In this document: positions 17,158-25,432 of the stretch, piece by piece
Numbering within the stretch: position 1 is the first letter of the stretch
How the letters are laid out: every line of letters starts with the position of its first letter
Origin: Plesiocystis pacifica SIR-1
GTDB taxonomy: Bacteria; Myxococcota_A; Polyangia; Nannocystales; Nannocystaceae
NCBI RefSeq assembly: GCF_000170895.1
Contig: NZ_ABCS01000080.1
Coordinates: 1 to 45,510 of the forward strand
DNA length: 45,510 bases
Direction: 5' to 3'
Program-made: the position numbers and the translations under genes
Notes under the pieces: model-generated
What the model was told of the DNA's origin: nothing
The model's database searches: none
Seen by the model: only the letters and a program-made list of their open reading frames with translations

Positions 17158-17769
17158 ATGGCTCCGATCGTGGCCAAGCCAGCGCTGCGCGAGCACCTGG
17201 CGACGGTGGTCCTCTATCCCGTCGCGGCCTTCATGGTCCTGGCGATGACCATGGGGATCGTCTCGAACATTTCGCCCGGGCTGATCCGCCCCGGCGCCCA
17301 CAACATCGGGTGGATGGCGGGCGTCGTGCTGGCCATCGCCGCCGCGCTGTGGGCGATGACCTGGCACGCGAACCGCCACCGCTACTACGCGCTGCACGGC
17401 GATCGCCTGGTCATCGGACGCTCGGGGGCCATCGCGGTGCGCTTTGAGGACGTCGTTCGCGTGCGCGTCGGGGCGCCCATGCCTCAGGCGACTCGGAAGG
17501 TGGCGCGCTTCAACGCGGCGATCGGGCGCTTTTCCGCCAAGAACGCCGGCGCGGCCGAGCTGCTCGCCCGGCAGTACGCCGGAACCATCGTGCTCGACGA
17601 GGGCGAGCGCAGCGTGGTCATCAACCTGTCGACGGTCGAGGGCGGCCAGGCGGTGCTCGACGGGCTGCGCGCGGCGCTGCGCGAGCGCGTCGGGGTCAGC
17701 GAGTACAGCCAGGAAGAGCGGGCGCGCTTTGGCAAGTTCGTGCCCGGGGTGTACGCCAGGTTGGGCTGA
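17158..17769 (+). CDS. Membrane protein with bacterial PH-like domain
   Basis: A 203-residue protein with two hydrophobic helices near residues 16-38 and 48-66. These are followed by a strand-rich cytosolic domain beginning YYALHGDRLVIGRSGAIAVRFEDV, which has the strand pattern of bacterial pleckstrin-homology (bPH/YdbT-like) domains. The C-terminal part (VVINLSTVEGGQAVLDGL) fits the closing helix region. Function unknown. It is divergent from the SLC12-ATPase gene with a 189-bp gap. A much longer frame running through this gene from 11512 is an artefact. Confidence 0.7.
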   Translation: MAPIVAKPALREHLATVVLYPVAAFMVLAMTMGIVSNISPGLIRPGAHNIGWMAGVVLAIAAALWAMTWHANRHRYYALHGDRLVIGRSGAIAVRFEDVVRVRVGAPMPQATRKVARFNAAIGRFSAKNAGAAELLARQYAGTIVLDEGERSVVINLSTVEGGQAVLDGLRAALRERVGVSEYSQEERARFGKFVPGVYARLG

Positions 17770-17791
17770 CGGCTCGGACACGACTCGGACA

Positions 17792-18337
17792 CTACTCGGA
17801 CTCTGGGGCCCGCACGGTCAGGTCGATGGAGCCGCGGAGGGGGTCGTGGTTTTCGTAGTACATCAGGTCGACCTGGGGCTGCCCGGGCACCTCGGGCCAG
17901 TCGCAGGCGGTGCTGTTGTCTGGCCCGTCGCCGATCTTGTAGCAGCTCCCCGGGCCGAGCAGGACGTCGTAGCGCGCGATCATGTCGTCGAGGGTCTTGC
18001 GCACGAGCACCGCGTTTTGGGACTCGCCGTTGAGGCTGACGCTGAAGCCCTGGATCTTGCCGGCGTCGTCGAGGCGAAAGCCGATGAAGTAGCCGTTGAC
18101 CCCGGCGTTGTCGCCGACCTTGCGGCGCAGCTGCTCGAAGCCAGCTTCATCGCGGACCTCGAACACGTCGTTGTGTTTGGCCTTGACGTCGTCCCAGCTG
18201 TCGCCGAAGTCGTAGCCGCCGATGACCCCCTCGGAGGGGAACACCACCGCGTCGAACTCGACCGCGTCGATGTCCTTGGGCCCGCACAGGGAGATGGTGA
18301 CCAGGGCGAGGGGGACGAGGATGGCAGCGCTCTTCAT
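17792..18337 (-). CDS. Exported protein of unknown function, possible lipoprotein
   Basis: A 181-residue protein. The N-terminus is hydrophobic (SAAILVPLALVTISLC) and ends with Cys18, but the residue before Cys is Leu, so the lipobox is not canonical. The mature region contains GGYDFGDSWDDVKAKH and LVRKTLDDMIARYDVLLGPG, plus Cys residues in SCYKIGDG and ACDWPE that could form a disulphide. I recognise no family. The larger frame to 18673 is not used because this ATG begins a signal-like sequence. It may be co-transcribed with the hydrolase gene upstream on the same strand. Confidence 0.65.
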   Translation of the reverse strand: MKSAAILVPLALVTISLCGPKDIDAVEFDAVVFPSEGVIGGYDFGDSWDDVKAKHNDVFEVRDEAGFEQLRRKVGDNAGVNGYFIGFRLDDAGKIQGFSVSLNGESQNAVLVRKTLDDMIARYDVLLGPGSCYKIGDGPDNSTACDWPEVPGQPQVDLMYYENHDPLRGSIDLTVRAPESE

Positions 18338-18440
18338 CGGGGGGGAGTCTCGCGCGTTGCGTGGTCTGTGTACAAGCGCGGCGTTTCGAGTTGGAAATTC
18401 CTCCCCAGAACTCGCCGGATCTTCAATGGCCGCCGTAGGT

Positions 18441-19436
18441 TCATTCGTCGATCCCGTCGAGCCAATCGACGATCGCTTCCCCGATGGCGTGGGGGTGGTC
18501 TTCCTGCAAGAAGTGGAGCCCCGGCCCCACCTCGACGCTCGTGATGTTGGGCAGGTTCGCCTGGGCCCACTCGACGTCGGCGGCCGTGTTGAGCACGCCA
18601 GGCGTCCCGTAGAGGTGGAGCTTGGGGACGTTCGAGTCACGCAGTGCGTCGACGTACGCGACCTGCATGGCATGCACGTCGGCCGGCTCGCCGCCCACGG
18701 GCAGCTCCCGGGGGAAGCTCAGCATCGGGGCGCGCGTGTCGGGGTCGAGGAAGGGCTCGCGGTAGGCGTCGTGCTCGGCCGGGCTCAGCTCGCGCATGAC
18801 CATCGCGGGCAGGAGCGCCTCGATGAACATGTTTTGCTCGAAGATCATGGCCTCGCCGACGCCGGGGGTCCGGATCGCCTCCATGAACGCGGCGGTGTCT
18901 GGATCCCAAAAATCGTAGCCGGGGATCGGCTGCAGCATCGCCTCCATGAACACGATCGCGTGGATCTGCTCTTGGTGCTGCATCGCGTAGTCAAAGCCCA
19001 GGAAGGAGCCCCAGTCGTGGACCACGAGGGTCAGCGGCTCGTCGAGGGCGAGGGCGTCGATGAAGGCCTCGAGGTAGGCCGCGTGATCGACGATGCGGTA
19101 GTCGATGTCGGGCTTGCCCGAGCCGCCGAAGCCGATCAGGTCGACGGCGATCACCCGGCGGTCCTCGCTCAGGTGGGGGATGACGTTGCGCCACAGGTAG
19201 GCCGAGGCTGGCTGGCCGTGGAGCAGCACGATCGGCGGGCCCTCGCCCTCGTCGACGTAGGTCATGGTCGAGTCGAGGACCGCGAGCTCGTGGCGCTCGA
19301 AGGGGAAAGCCTCGCTGATCTCGGGGCTGGTCTCCGAGCTGGTTTCGCTTTCAGTCTCGTCCTCGGGGTCGGACACGCACGCCAGACCGAGGGAGAGCAG
19401 GGCGGCGAGGCTCGAGGGGATCAGAGTTCGGTACAT
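18441..19436 (-). CDS. Haloalkane-dehalogenase-like alpha/beta hydrolase, lipoprotein
   Basis: A 331-residue protein. The signal peptide ends in LGLAC (Cys20), followed by an acidic Ser/Thr linker to about residue 43, then an alpha/beta-hydrolase. The sequence tracks DhaA-type dehalogenases closely: LLHGQPASAYLWRNVIPHL, the nucleophile Asp141-Trp142 in VVHDWGSFLGF, Glu165 in VFMEAML and His308 in GPGLHFLQED, giving the Asp-His-Glu triad. Trp142 matches one halide-binding residue, but the second, Asn in DhaA (HGNP), is Gln75 here (HGQP). Dehalogenase activity is therefore plausible but uncertain; epoxide or ester hydrolysis is the alternative. Surface anchoring is unusual, as characterised dehalogenases of this group are soluble. 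CAGGAG lies 8 nt before the ATG. Confidence 0.85.
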   Translation of the reverse strand: MYRTLIPSSLAALLSLGLACVSDPEDETESETSSETSPEISEAFPFERHELAVLDSTMTYVDEGEGPPIVLLHGQPASAYLWRNVIPHLSEDRRVIAVDLIGFGGSGKPDIDYRIVDHAAYLEAFIDALALDEPLTLVVHDWGSFLGFDYAMQHQEQIHAIVFMEAMLQPIPGYDFWDPDTAAFMEAIRTPGVGEAMIFEQNMFIEALLPAMVMRELSPAEHDAYREPFLDPDTRAPMLSFPRELPVGGEPADVHAMQVAYVDALRDSNVPKLHLYGTPGVLNTAADVEWAQANLPNITSVEVGPGLHFLQEDHPHAIGEAIVDWLDGIDE

Positions 19437-19466
19437 GGTGTTGGCTCCTGGGCTGGAAAGGGCTGA

Positions 19467-19507
19467 GTCGAGGACGTGGGGCAGGGAGGGCGTGGCTCGT
19501 CCTCGAC
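19467..19507. repeat. Structured repeat family II, copy 1
   Basis: GTCGAGGACG (19467-19476) pairs with CGTCCTCGAC (19498-19507) around a G-rich loop containing GGGGCAGGGAGGGCGTGG. The same element occurs twice in tandem at 38794-38920, there with GTCGTGGACG/CGTCCACGAC. The T-to-A change in one arm is matched by A-to-T in the other, so pairing is kept. It lies between the hydrolase lipoprotein gene and the SDR gene. Confidence 0.75.
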
Positions 19508-19518
19508 GGCAAAAACAG

Positions 19519-20244
19519 TCAGATGAGGCGGTGGCCGCCGTCGATGACGAGGGAGGCCCCGTCGACGAACTCGTTGTCGAGCAAGAAGGCGACGGCCTTG
19601 GCGACCTCGCGGGCCAGACCCGGGCGGCCGACGGGGAGGGCGTCGGCGACCCCGGCGAAGTGAGCCTGCTTGCTCGCGGCGTCGAGCAGCCCGTCCCACA
19701 CGGGCGTATCGATGACGCCGGGGACGACGGTGTTGATGCGGCGGGGCGCGAGCTCGGCGGCCCAGGTGCGACCGGCGGCCTCGATGGCGGCGCCGACGGC
19801 CGCGTAGGCCGAGGCGCCAGGGAGGACCTTTTGGGTGACCGTGCCCGAGAACAGCACGACGGCGCCGCGGGGATCGAGGTGGGGGATGGCCGCCCGCACG
19901 GCGTGGTACTGGCCCCAAAACTTCGACGCGACGAGGGCCTCGACGGCGTCGAGGGGGACCTCGGCGAGGGGCCCGAGGACGGCCGAGGCGGCCGTGCACA
20001 CGAGGTGGTCGAAGCGGCCGATCTCGGCGAACACGGCCGCGAGGGCGGCGGGGTCGGTCACGTCGACGGCGCGGCCTTCGACGCCCTCGCCGAGCTGGGC
20101 GGCCACGTCCTGGGCCCGCGCGAGCTCGCGGCTCGTGATGACGACGCGGGCGCCCTCGTCACGCAGCAGCGCCGCGGTCGCGCGCCCGATGCCACGGGTC
20201 GCGCCCAAGACGACGCTGGTCTTGCCTCGAATGTTGGTGAGCAT
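19519..20244 (-). CDS. Short-chain dehydrogenase/reductase, divergent active site
   Basis: A 241-residue SDR. The Rossmann motif LGATRGIGRA is at residues 13-22, the Ser of the active site is in LFSGTVTQ (Ser133), and VVPGVIDTPVWD follows the catalytic region. The Tyr is present (SAYAAVG, Tyr147) but the Lys of the YxxxK motif is Gly151, so classical SDR catalysis may be altered; an SDR subgroup with relaxed motifs is known. The start at 20244 is preferred over upstream Met codons at 20271 and 20280 because SDRs begin about ten residues before the glycine motif, and because TATCTC lies 6 nt upstream. It is divergent from a LysR gene and is probably that regulator's target. Confidence 0.85.
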   Translation of the reverse strand: MLTNIRGKTSVVLGATRGIGRATAALLRDEGARVVITSRELARAQDVAAQLGEGVEGRAVDVTDPAALAAVFAEIGRFDHLVCTAASAVLGPLAEVPLDAVEALVASKFWGQYHAVRAAIPHLDPRGAVVLFSGTVTQKVLPGASAYAAVGAAIEAAGRTWAAELAPRRINTVVPGVIDTPVWDGLLDAASKQAHFAGVADALPVGRPGLAREVAKAVAFLLDNEFVDGASLVIDGGHRLI

Positions 20245-20282
20245 GCCGAGGAGATAGATCGCGTCAGGCATCACGACCATAA

Positions 20283-20303
20283 ATGTTCATGTATATTGAA
20301 CAT
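20283..20303. promoter_or_regulatory. Palindromic operator for the divergent LysR regulator
   Basis: A perfect inverted repeat ATGTTCA-N7-TGAACAT, containing the LysR-type T-N11-A core. It lies about 39-59 bp upstream of the SDR start codon, the usual place for activation, and 5-25 bp upstream of the LysR ATG, where binding would repress the regulator's own gene. The A/T-rich centre (TGTATAT) contrasts with the surroundings. Confidence 0.75.
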
Positions 20304-20307
20304 AGAC

Positions 20308-21225
20308 ATGGCTGATATCGACGCGCTCGACCTCAACCTCCTCAAGTCCCTGCGGGCGCTGCTCGACACCCGCAGCGTGTCTCGGGCGGCCGAGGCGATC
20401 GGGGTGTCGCAGCCAGCGATGAGCGCGGCGCTGCGGCGGCTGCGGGCTGCTCTGGGCGACGAGCTGCTGCTGCGCCAGGGCCACCAGATGATCCCCACGG
20501 CCTACGCCGAGAGCCTCGTCGAGCCCTTGACGGACGCGCTGGGGCAGCTCGAGGTCGCGCTCTTTCAGCGCGCGGGCTTCGACGCGTCGAGCTGGGCGAC
20601 GACGCTGTTCATCCTCACGACCGACGACGTCATCGAGGTGCTCGGCGGGCCGCTCCACGACGCCCTCGCCGAGCTCGCGCCCGGGGTGACCCTGGCCTTT
20701 CGGACGCTGACCAGCGACTACGGCAAGGGCCAGCTGCAGCGCGGCGACGCCCACCTGGCGATCACCGTCGACTGGACCGCGCCGCCGGAGCTCAAGCGCG
20801 TGCGCCTCTACGACGATCGCTTCGTCTCACTGGTCCGCGCCGATCATCGCTTCGCTCGCCGTCGGCCCTCGCGGGCGGCCTTCGCCCGCGCCGAGCACCT
20901 GCTCGTGGCGCCGCTGGGGGGGACCTGGGGCCCCGTCGACGACGCCCTCGCCGACGATGGGCTCGGGCGGGCGATTCGAGCCGTGGTCCCGACTTTCTCG
21001 AGCGCGCCGGGTTATCTCGTGCGCAGCGAGCTGGTCTGCACGCTCCCGCGTCACTTCGCGCGGGCGGTCGCAGGGGTTCATGGGCTGAAGCTGTTCGAGA
21101 CCCCCGTCGCCCTCGCGCCCCTGCGCTACGACCTGTTTTGGCACCCGCGCTTCGATCGCGACCCCGGCCACGTCTGGCTGCGCGGGCTGCTGCGCGAGGT
21201 CGCCGACGCGACCCTGGAGGTCTGA
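20308..21225 (+). CDS. LysR family transcriptional regulator
   Basis: A 305-residue LTTR. The N-terminal winged HTH (about residues 8-66) contains SVSRAAEAIGVSQPAMSAAL and the linker-start LRRLRAALGDELLLRQGHQM. The rest is the periplasmic-binding-protein-like effector domain, with the usual LFILTTDDVIEVL at its start. The overall pattern resembles the NodD/PA-type LTTR branch (DLNLLKSLRALLDTRSVSRAAEA). It is divergent from the SDR gene over a palindromic site and should control it and itself. The inducer is unknown. The long N-terminal extension to 19264 is not real; this ATG begins the HTH domain. Confidence 0.93.
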   Translation: MADIDALDLNLLKSLRALLDTRSVSRAAEAIGVSQPAMSAALRRLRAALGDELLLRQGHQMIPTAYAESLVEPLTDALGQLEVALFQRAGFDASSWATTLFILTTDDVIEVLGGPLHDALAELAPGVTLAFRTLTSDYGKGQLQRGDAHLAITVDWTAPPELKRVRLYDDRFVSLVRADHRFARRRPSRAAFARAEHLLVAPLGGTWGPVDDALADDGLGRAIRAVVPTFSSAPGYLVRSELVCTLPRHFARAVAGVHGLKLFETPVALAPLRYDLFWHPRFDRDPGHVWLRGLLREVADATLEV

Positions 21226-21271
21226 CGTGCCAGATTGGGCTGCGTGAGGGAGTAGGGGTCTCTCGGGCTGC

Positions 21272-21277
21272 TAGGCT
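21272..21277 (+). promoter_or_regulatory. Putative leaderless -10 element (TAGGCT)
   Basis: TAGGCT ends 7 nt before the ATG at 21285, identical in sequence and nearly so in spacing to the elements at 6992 and 28326. No Shine-Dalgarno is present. Confidence 0.5.
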
Positions 21278-21284
21278 GTCCGCG

Positions 21285-22742
21285 ATGCGCCGGGAGCTCG
21301 TCTTGTTCGCCGCCCTCGTGGCGGGCTCGATTGGATGCGGTGATTCAGCAGGCGAGGGCGACGACGAGGCCGGGGTCGCCAGCGGGTTGCTCGGCTGCAG
21401 CGAAGACGGAGCCGAGTGCACCGTGGTCGTCGTCAGCCAGATCCTCGACGACCGCGTCGAGTTCTACGGCGCCCGCGGGCCCGGCTCGGGCTACCGCGGG
21501 GCCCTCGACGTCGACCTCAAGCCCAACCCCGGCGGGGACATCGTCGGCGATCGCCTCGACGAGCCCTACGGCCTGGCCTGGGACGGGCAGCGACTGCACG
21601 TGCTGCTGAGCCACTACCCCGAGGTCGAGGCCGGCTCGCTGCTGAGCGTGCACGCCGAAGCCCTCGCCGAGGTCGGGCCGGGGGAGCCCTTCGACGTCGG
21701 CGCGGCTCTGGGCCTGAGCTCCCCCGACGCGGATCCCGAGCGCGTCCGGCTGACCGAGCTCGATCGCGTCGAGCCCCTGAGCCTGGCGACCCACCCCAGC
21801 GACGACGCCCTCGGCGAGGTGCTGCTCGTCGGGGTGTTCGCCAACAGCCTGTTCGTGCCCGAGAGCGTGTGGGTCAACCCGAGCGCCCTGCTCACGGTCT
21901 CGACCCTCGACTTTGGCGACCCGGCCGAGCCGGTGCAGATCGAGTCGACGCCGGTGGGCTGCGCGGGGGCGTGGACGATGGCCGCGCTGAGCGAAGAACG
22001 CGTGGCGCTGGCCTGCGACGGCGACGAGGCCCTGGCGATCCTCGACGTGACCGAGGCGCGCACGGGCGCGGCCGCGGCTCCGCACTGCTCGACGGCGCTC
22101 GGCTTCTCGGGCAAGCGGGTCCGCTACCTGGCCCCCGACGGGCTCGGCGGCGTGCTCGTGGCCGAGAGCCCGATCGTCGCCAGCGACGTCGAGCAGTCCC
22201 GGCTGTGGTGGTACGACGGCGACTGCCAGCTGCGCGGCTTCGCGACCTTCGACGACGGCGAGCGCTGGCCCCTGGGCGAGCTGCGGGCGCTCCCGAGCGA
22301 GCTCGCGGCCGGGCCCCGGTGGTTGATGATCCGCCGCGACCACGAGCAGCGAGGGGTCTACGCCCTGCGCGGGGATCCGGGCGCGGGCTCCGTCGAGGTC
22401 TGCGGGCAGGTCTCGGCCCTCGACGCGGCCTCGGCCTGGGCACCGGCGGCGGCCGACCCCGAGGCCCAGACCCTCGAGCCCCGGGCCCTCGCGCTGCGCA
22501 CCGACGGCTCGGCCTTCGCCCTGAGCACGGCGCCCCGGGACACGCTGAGCGACGCGGCGGGCTTCGGCGGGCTGTGGTGGGTGGAGCTCGATCCTTCGAC
22601 CGGCGCGCTGGCGGACCCGTGCAGCCTCGACCTTGGCGCGGCCGCGGTCACGGATCTAGGCGCCAGCGCCCCCTCGACCGATCCCGAATTGCCCCAGACC
22701 TGGCGCCGGGCCCCGGACGTGCTCACGATCGTCGAGCTGTGA
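21285..22742 (+). CDS. Lipoprotein of unknown function, beta-propeller-like
   Basis: A 485-residue protein with a signal sequence ending SIGC (Cys18) and a short acidic linker. The mature part consists of repeated strand-rich segments (YGLAWDGQRLHVLLSH, WTMAALSEERVALACDGDEALAILDV, PDGLGGVLVAESPIV, PRALALRTDGSAFALST) spaced in a way that suggests a beta-propeller. No catalytic motif is recognised and no name can be assigned. At least eight Cys in the mature part could form disulphides. Start chosen at the signal peptide; the frame continues upstream without support. It ends 15 bp before the threonine synthase gene. Confidence 0.75.
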   Translation: MRRELVLFAALVAGSIGCGDSAGEGDDEAGVASGLLGCSEDGAECTVVVVSQILDDRVEFYGARGPGSGYRGALDVDLKPNPGGDIVGDRLDEPYGLAWDGQRLHVLLSHYPEVEAGSLLSVHAEALAEVGPGEPFDVGAALGLSSPDADPERVRLTELDRVEPLSLATHPSDDALGEVLLVGVFANSLFVPESVWVNPSALLTVSTLDFGDPAEPVQIESTPVGCAGAWTMAALSEERVALACDGDEALAILDVTEARTGAAAAPHCSTALGFSGKRVRYLAPDGLGGVLVAESPIVASDVEQSRLWWYDGDCQLRGFATFDDGERWPLGELRALPSELAAGPRWLMIRRDHEQRGVYALRGDPGAGSVEVCGQVSALDAASAWAPAAADPEAQTLEPRALALRTDGSAFALSTAPRDTLSDAAGFGGLWWVELDPSTGALADPCSLDLGAAAVTDLGASAPSTDPELPQTWRRAPDVLTIVEL

Positions 22743-22757
22743 TACATCCTGAGCGCT

Positions 22758-24134
22758 ATGCAGTACCGCGCTTGGTTTTCTTGCGTCGCTGGCTGTCCCG
22801 GACAGCACCCCCTCAACGAGGTCCTCTACCGCTGCCCGATCTGCGGCGCGTTGCTCGAGGTGACCCACGACGAGGAGGGCCTTCGCAGCCGCTCGGCGGC
22901 GGCGTGGATGCGCCTGTTCGATGAGCGTTATCTGCGGACGCGCTGGCCCTACGGCAGCGGGGTGTGGGGCAAAAAGGAGTGGGTCCAGCCGCACATCGCC
23001 GACGAGAACGTGGTGTCCCTGTTCGAGGGGGGGACCAACCTGTTTTGGGCCGAGCGCTACGGCAAGCAGCTGGGCGTCGAGGACCTGTGGGTCAAGCAGT
23101 GCGGGACCAGCCACACGGGCTCCTTCAAGGACCTGGGCATGACCGTGCTCGTGTCCACCGTTCGCCAGATGCGGGCCGAGGGCAAGCCGATCCGCGCGGT
23201 CGCGTGCGCGTCCACGGGCGACACCTCGGCCGCGCTCGCGGCCTACGGCGCGGCCGCGGGCATCCCCGTCGTCGTGCTCTTGCCGGCCAACAAGATCACC
23301 GCCGCCCAGCTGATCCAGCCCGTGGCCAACGGCGCGATGGTGTGCAGCCTCGACACCGACTTCGACGGCTGCATGAAGGTCGTGCAGCGGCTGACGGACA
23401 CGAGCAAGGGCGACACGGGCATCTACCTGGCCAACTCGATGAACTCCCTGCGCGTCGAGGGCCAAAAGACCATCGCCTTCGAGATCGTGCAGCAGTTCGA
23501 CTGGGAGGTCCCGGACTGGGTGCTCGTCCCCGGCGGCAACCTGGGCAACGTCTCGGCCATCGCCAAGGGCTTCCTCGAGATGCAGCGCATGGGTCTGATC
23601 GCCGCGCCGCCGCGCCTGGTGTGCTGCCAGGCGGCCCAGGCCAACCCCCTGTTCCTCGCCTACGAGCGCGCCCGCGCGGCCGGCCGCGACATGAGCCTCG
23701 ACGACTTCGAGGCCGTGCAGGCCCAGCCGACGCTCGCGTCGGCGATCCAGATCGGCAACCCCGTGAGCCTCAGCAAGGCCGTCAAGGCCATCGTCGAGAC
23801 CCGCGGCATGGTCTTGCAGGCGACGGAGGAGCAGCTCGCCCACGCCGTGGCCCGGGCCGACCGCACCGGGCTGTTCTCGTGCCCGCACACCGGCGTGGCC
23901 CTGGCCTGCCTCGAGCAGCTGATCGAATCCAACACGATCCAAAAGCAGGACCGCGTCGTGGTCATCTCCACGGCCCACGGCCTCAAGTTCACCGAGTTCA
24001 AGGCCGGCTACCACCGCGAGACCCTCGGCTTCGAGAGCCGCCTGGCCAACCACCCCGTGAGCATGACCGGCGACCCCGAGCAGGCCGTCGGCGAGCTGCA
24101 CCGCTTACTCGACGATTACGAGCAGGCGAACTGA
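22758..24134 (+). CDS. thrC: Threonine synthase-like PLP enzyme
   Basis: A 458-residue fold-type II PLP enzyme. The PLP lysine is Lys124 in TGSFKDLGM and the phosphate-binding region is ASTGDTSAALAAYGAAAGIPV. PGGNLGNVSAIAKGF and QAAQANPLF are also typical of threonine synthase, which converts O-phosphohomoserine to threonine. An N-terminal zinc-ribbon-like extension has four Cys (C9, C13, C26, C29), as in several bacterial and archaeal threonine synthases. No other threonine-pathway genes are adjacent. A neighbouring PLP family such as a diaminopropionate lyase is less likely given the motif pattern. Confidence 0.9.
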   Translation: MQYRAWFSCVAGCPGQHPLNEVLYRCPICGALLEVTHDEEGLRSRSAAAWMRLFDERYLRTRWPYGSGVWGKKEWVQPHIADENVVSLFEGGTNLFWAERYGKQLGVEDLWVKQCGTSHTGSFKDLGMTVLVSTVRQMRAEGKPIRAVACASTGDTSAALAAYGAAAGIPVVVLLPANKITAAQLIQPVANGAMVCSLDTDFDGCMKVVQRLTDTSKGDTGIYLANSMNSLRVEGQKTIAFEIVQQFDWEVPDWVLVPGGNLGNVSAIAKGFLEMQRMGLIAAPPRLVCCQAAQANPLFLAYERARAAGRDMSLDDFEAVQAQPTLASAIQIGNPVSLSKAVKAIVETRGMVLQATEEQLAHAVARADRTGLFSCPHTGVALACLEQLIESNTIQKQDRVVVISTAHGLKFTEFKAGYHRETLGFESRLANHPVSMTGDPEQAVGELHRLLDDYEQAN

Positions 24135-24139
24135 GTCGG

Positions 24140-24153
24140 CCGGATTCGTCCGG
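24140..24153. terminator. Short hairpin between convergent genes
   Basis: CCGGA-TTCG-TCCGG between the stops of thrC (24134) and the M48 gene (24159). The stem is only 5 bp and the downstream T-run is weak, so termination is possible but not sure. Confidence 0.35.
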
Positions 24154-24158
24154 ACCTT

Positions 24159-25301
24159 TCAGTGACAGCGCAGATCGTCCGGGGGATCAGGGAGATCTCG
24201 CGTGGCCTCGAAAGTGGCCGCGATCTCACGCGTGGTCTCGGCGCGCTCGCCCGGGTTGGGATGGGTGGATAGCAAGATCGCCGCGCCCGGGAGCTCGCCC
24301 TGGAGGGCCTCGAGGCGCTCGAAGAAGGTCGCCATGCCCGTCGGGTCGACCCCAGCTGCCATCAACATGGTGCGTCCGCCCTCGTCGGCGTCGCGCTCTT
24401 GCTCGCGGCTGTGCGACTGATTGGCCAAGCCCTCGGCAGCGAAGGCCACGGCCTCGAGATCGGTGCCGCCGAAGATCATGGCGACGAGGGTCATGCCACC
24501 GACCCGTCGCAAGACCGCCCGCATGCCGTGACGGTGGGTCACGTGGGTCATCTCATGCCCGATCACGGCCGCGACCTCTTCTCCGCTCTCTGCCGCTTCG
24601 AGCAGGCCCATGTTCACGGTCACGAAACCGCCAGGGAGGGCGAAGGCGTTGATCTCCTCGGACTCGACGACGACGAAGCGAAACTCGAATTCGCGCTCGT
24701 CCTCGGGCAGGGCGTCGATCAGCGGCTGGGACAGCGCCTCGACGTAGGCGAGGGGCCCGGGGTCGGTGCACTGGGCCTCCGGGGGGGCGAGCTCCTGCCA
24801 ATTCTGCTCCCCGAGCGCGACGTCGACCTCCGTGGGCACGAAGTCCACGAGCTGCTCCGCGATGGCGCCGAGGAGCTTCAGGACGCCCCAGGCGAGGACG
24901 GCGAGGACGACGACGATGATCGCGGCGTTCCGCCACAGCTTCTTGCGATGGGCCGGATCGCCGAAGCCTCCCGCTTGGCCTTCGGACGGGGGCGGGGCCG
25001 AGCTCGGGGGAGGCGGAGGCGGGACGTAGGTCGAGCTCCCGCCCTCGGGGCCGCGGGAGAAGCCCTGGGGCGCCGGCCCGGGGGGCTCGACGGATCCGCC
25101 GGAATTTCCCGGCGTGGGGTGGGTCGGACGGCCCATCCCGCTCCGGGGCCTCGACCCTTGGACCATCGACGGATCGGACAGATCGGGCGACGAGCCGGGC
25201 GCGGGGTGTCCGGCCGAAGGACCCGACGGATAGGTCGTCGAGGGACCAAAGACCAGGGGCTTGCCAGCGGGAGAATCGTTGGGATGACGCGGGTCAGACA
25301 C
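24159..25301 (-). CDS. M48 family zinc metalloprotease with Pro-rich N-terminal tail
   Basis: A 380-residue protein. Residues 1-118 are a disordered Pro/Gly/Ser-rich tail, presumably cytoplasmic. One transmembrane helix spans about 124-146. The peptidase domain has H249-E-M-T-H253 and the third ligand Glu302 in QERDADEGGR, with ESEEINAFALPGGFVTVNMGLL as in BepA/Oma1-type M48 enzymes. These act in envelope protein quality control. The start is a GTG about 14 nt after TATAGT. The long Pro-rich tail ahead of the membrane anchor is unusual for the family. It is divergent from the AIM24 operon. Confidence 0.9.
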   Translation of the reverse strand: MSDPRHPNDSPAGKPLVFGPSTTYPSGPSAGHPAPGSSPDLSDPSMVQGSRPRSGMGRPTHPTPGNSGGSVEPPGPAPQGFSRGPEGGSSTYVPPPPPPSSAPPPSEGQAGGFGDPAHRKKLWRNAAIIVVVLAVLAWGVLKLLGAIAEQLVDFVPTEVDVALGEQNWQELAPPEAQCTDPGPLAYVEALSQPLIDALPEDEREFEFRFVVVESEEINAFALPGGFVTVNMGLLEAAESGEEVAAVIGHEMTHVTHRHGMRAVLRRVGGMTLVAMIFGGTDLEAVAFAAEGLANQSHSREQERDADEGGRTMLMAAGVDPTGMATFFERLEALQGELPGAAILLSTHPNPGERAETTREIAATFEATRDLPDPPDDLRCH

Positions 25302-25432
25302 TTGAACCGACCCTCACTATAGCCGATTGTGTGCCCTGCTCCGACGGCCCCTCCGGGCCGCGCCGGAACCCCTCACCCCACCGACACTCGATCAAACCGC
25401 AGCGACCTCGCTCGCCTGCGACGGAGATCTCG

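Noticed and set aside
11512..17769. Very long antisense open frame (over 2000 codons) across the SLC12-ATPase gene
   Set aside because: It mirrors the third-position G/C bias of the true gene, is low-complexity Leu/Gly/Arg-rich and shows no domain. Only its last 203 codons (from 17158) are a real gene.
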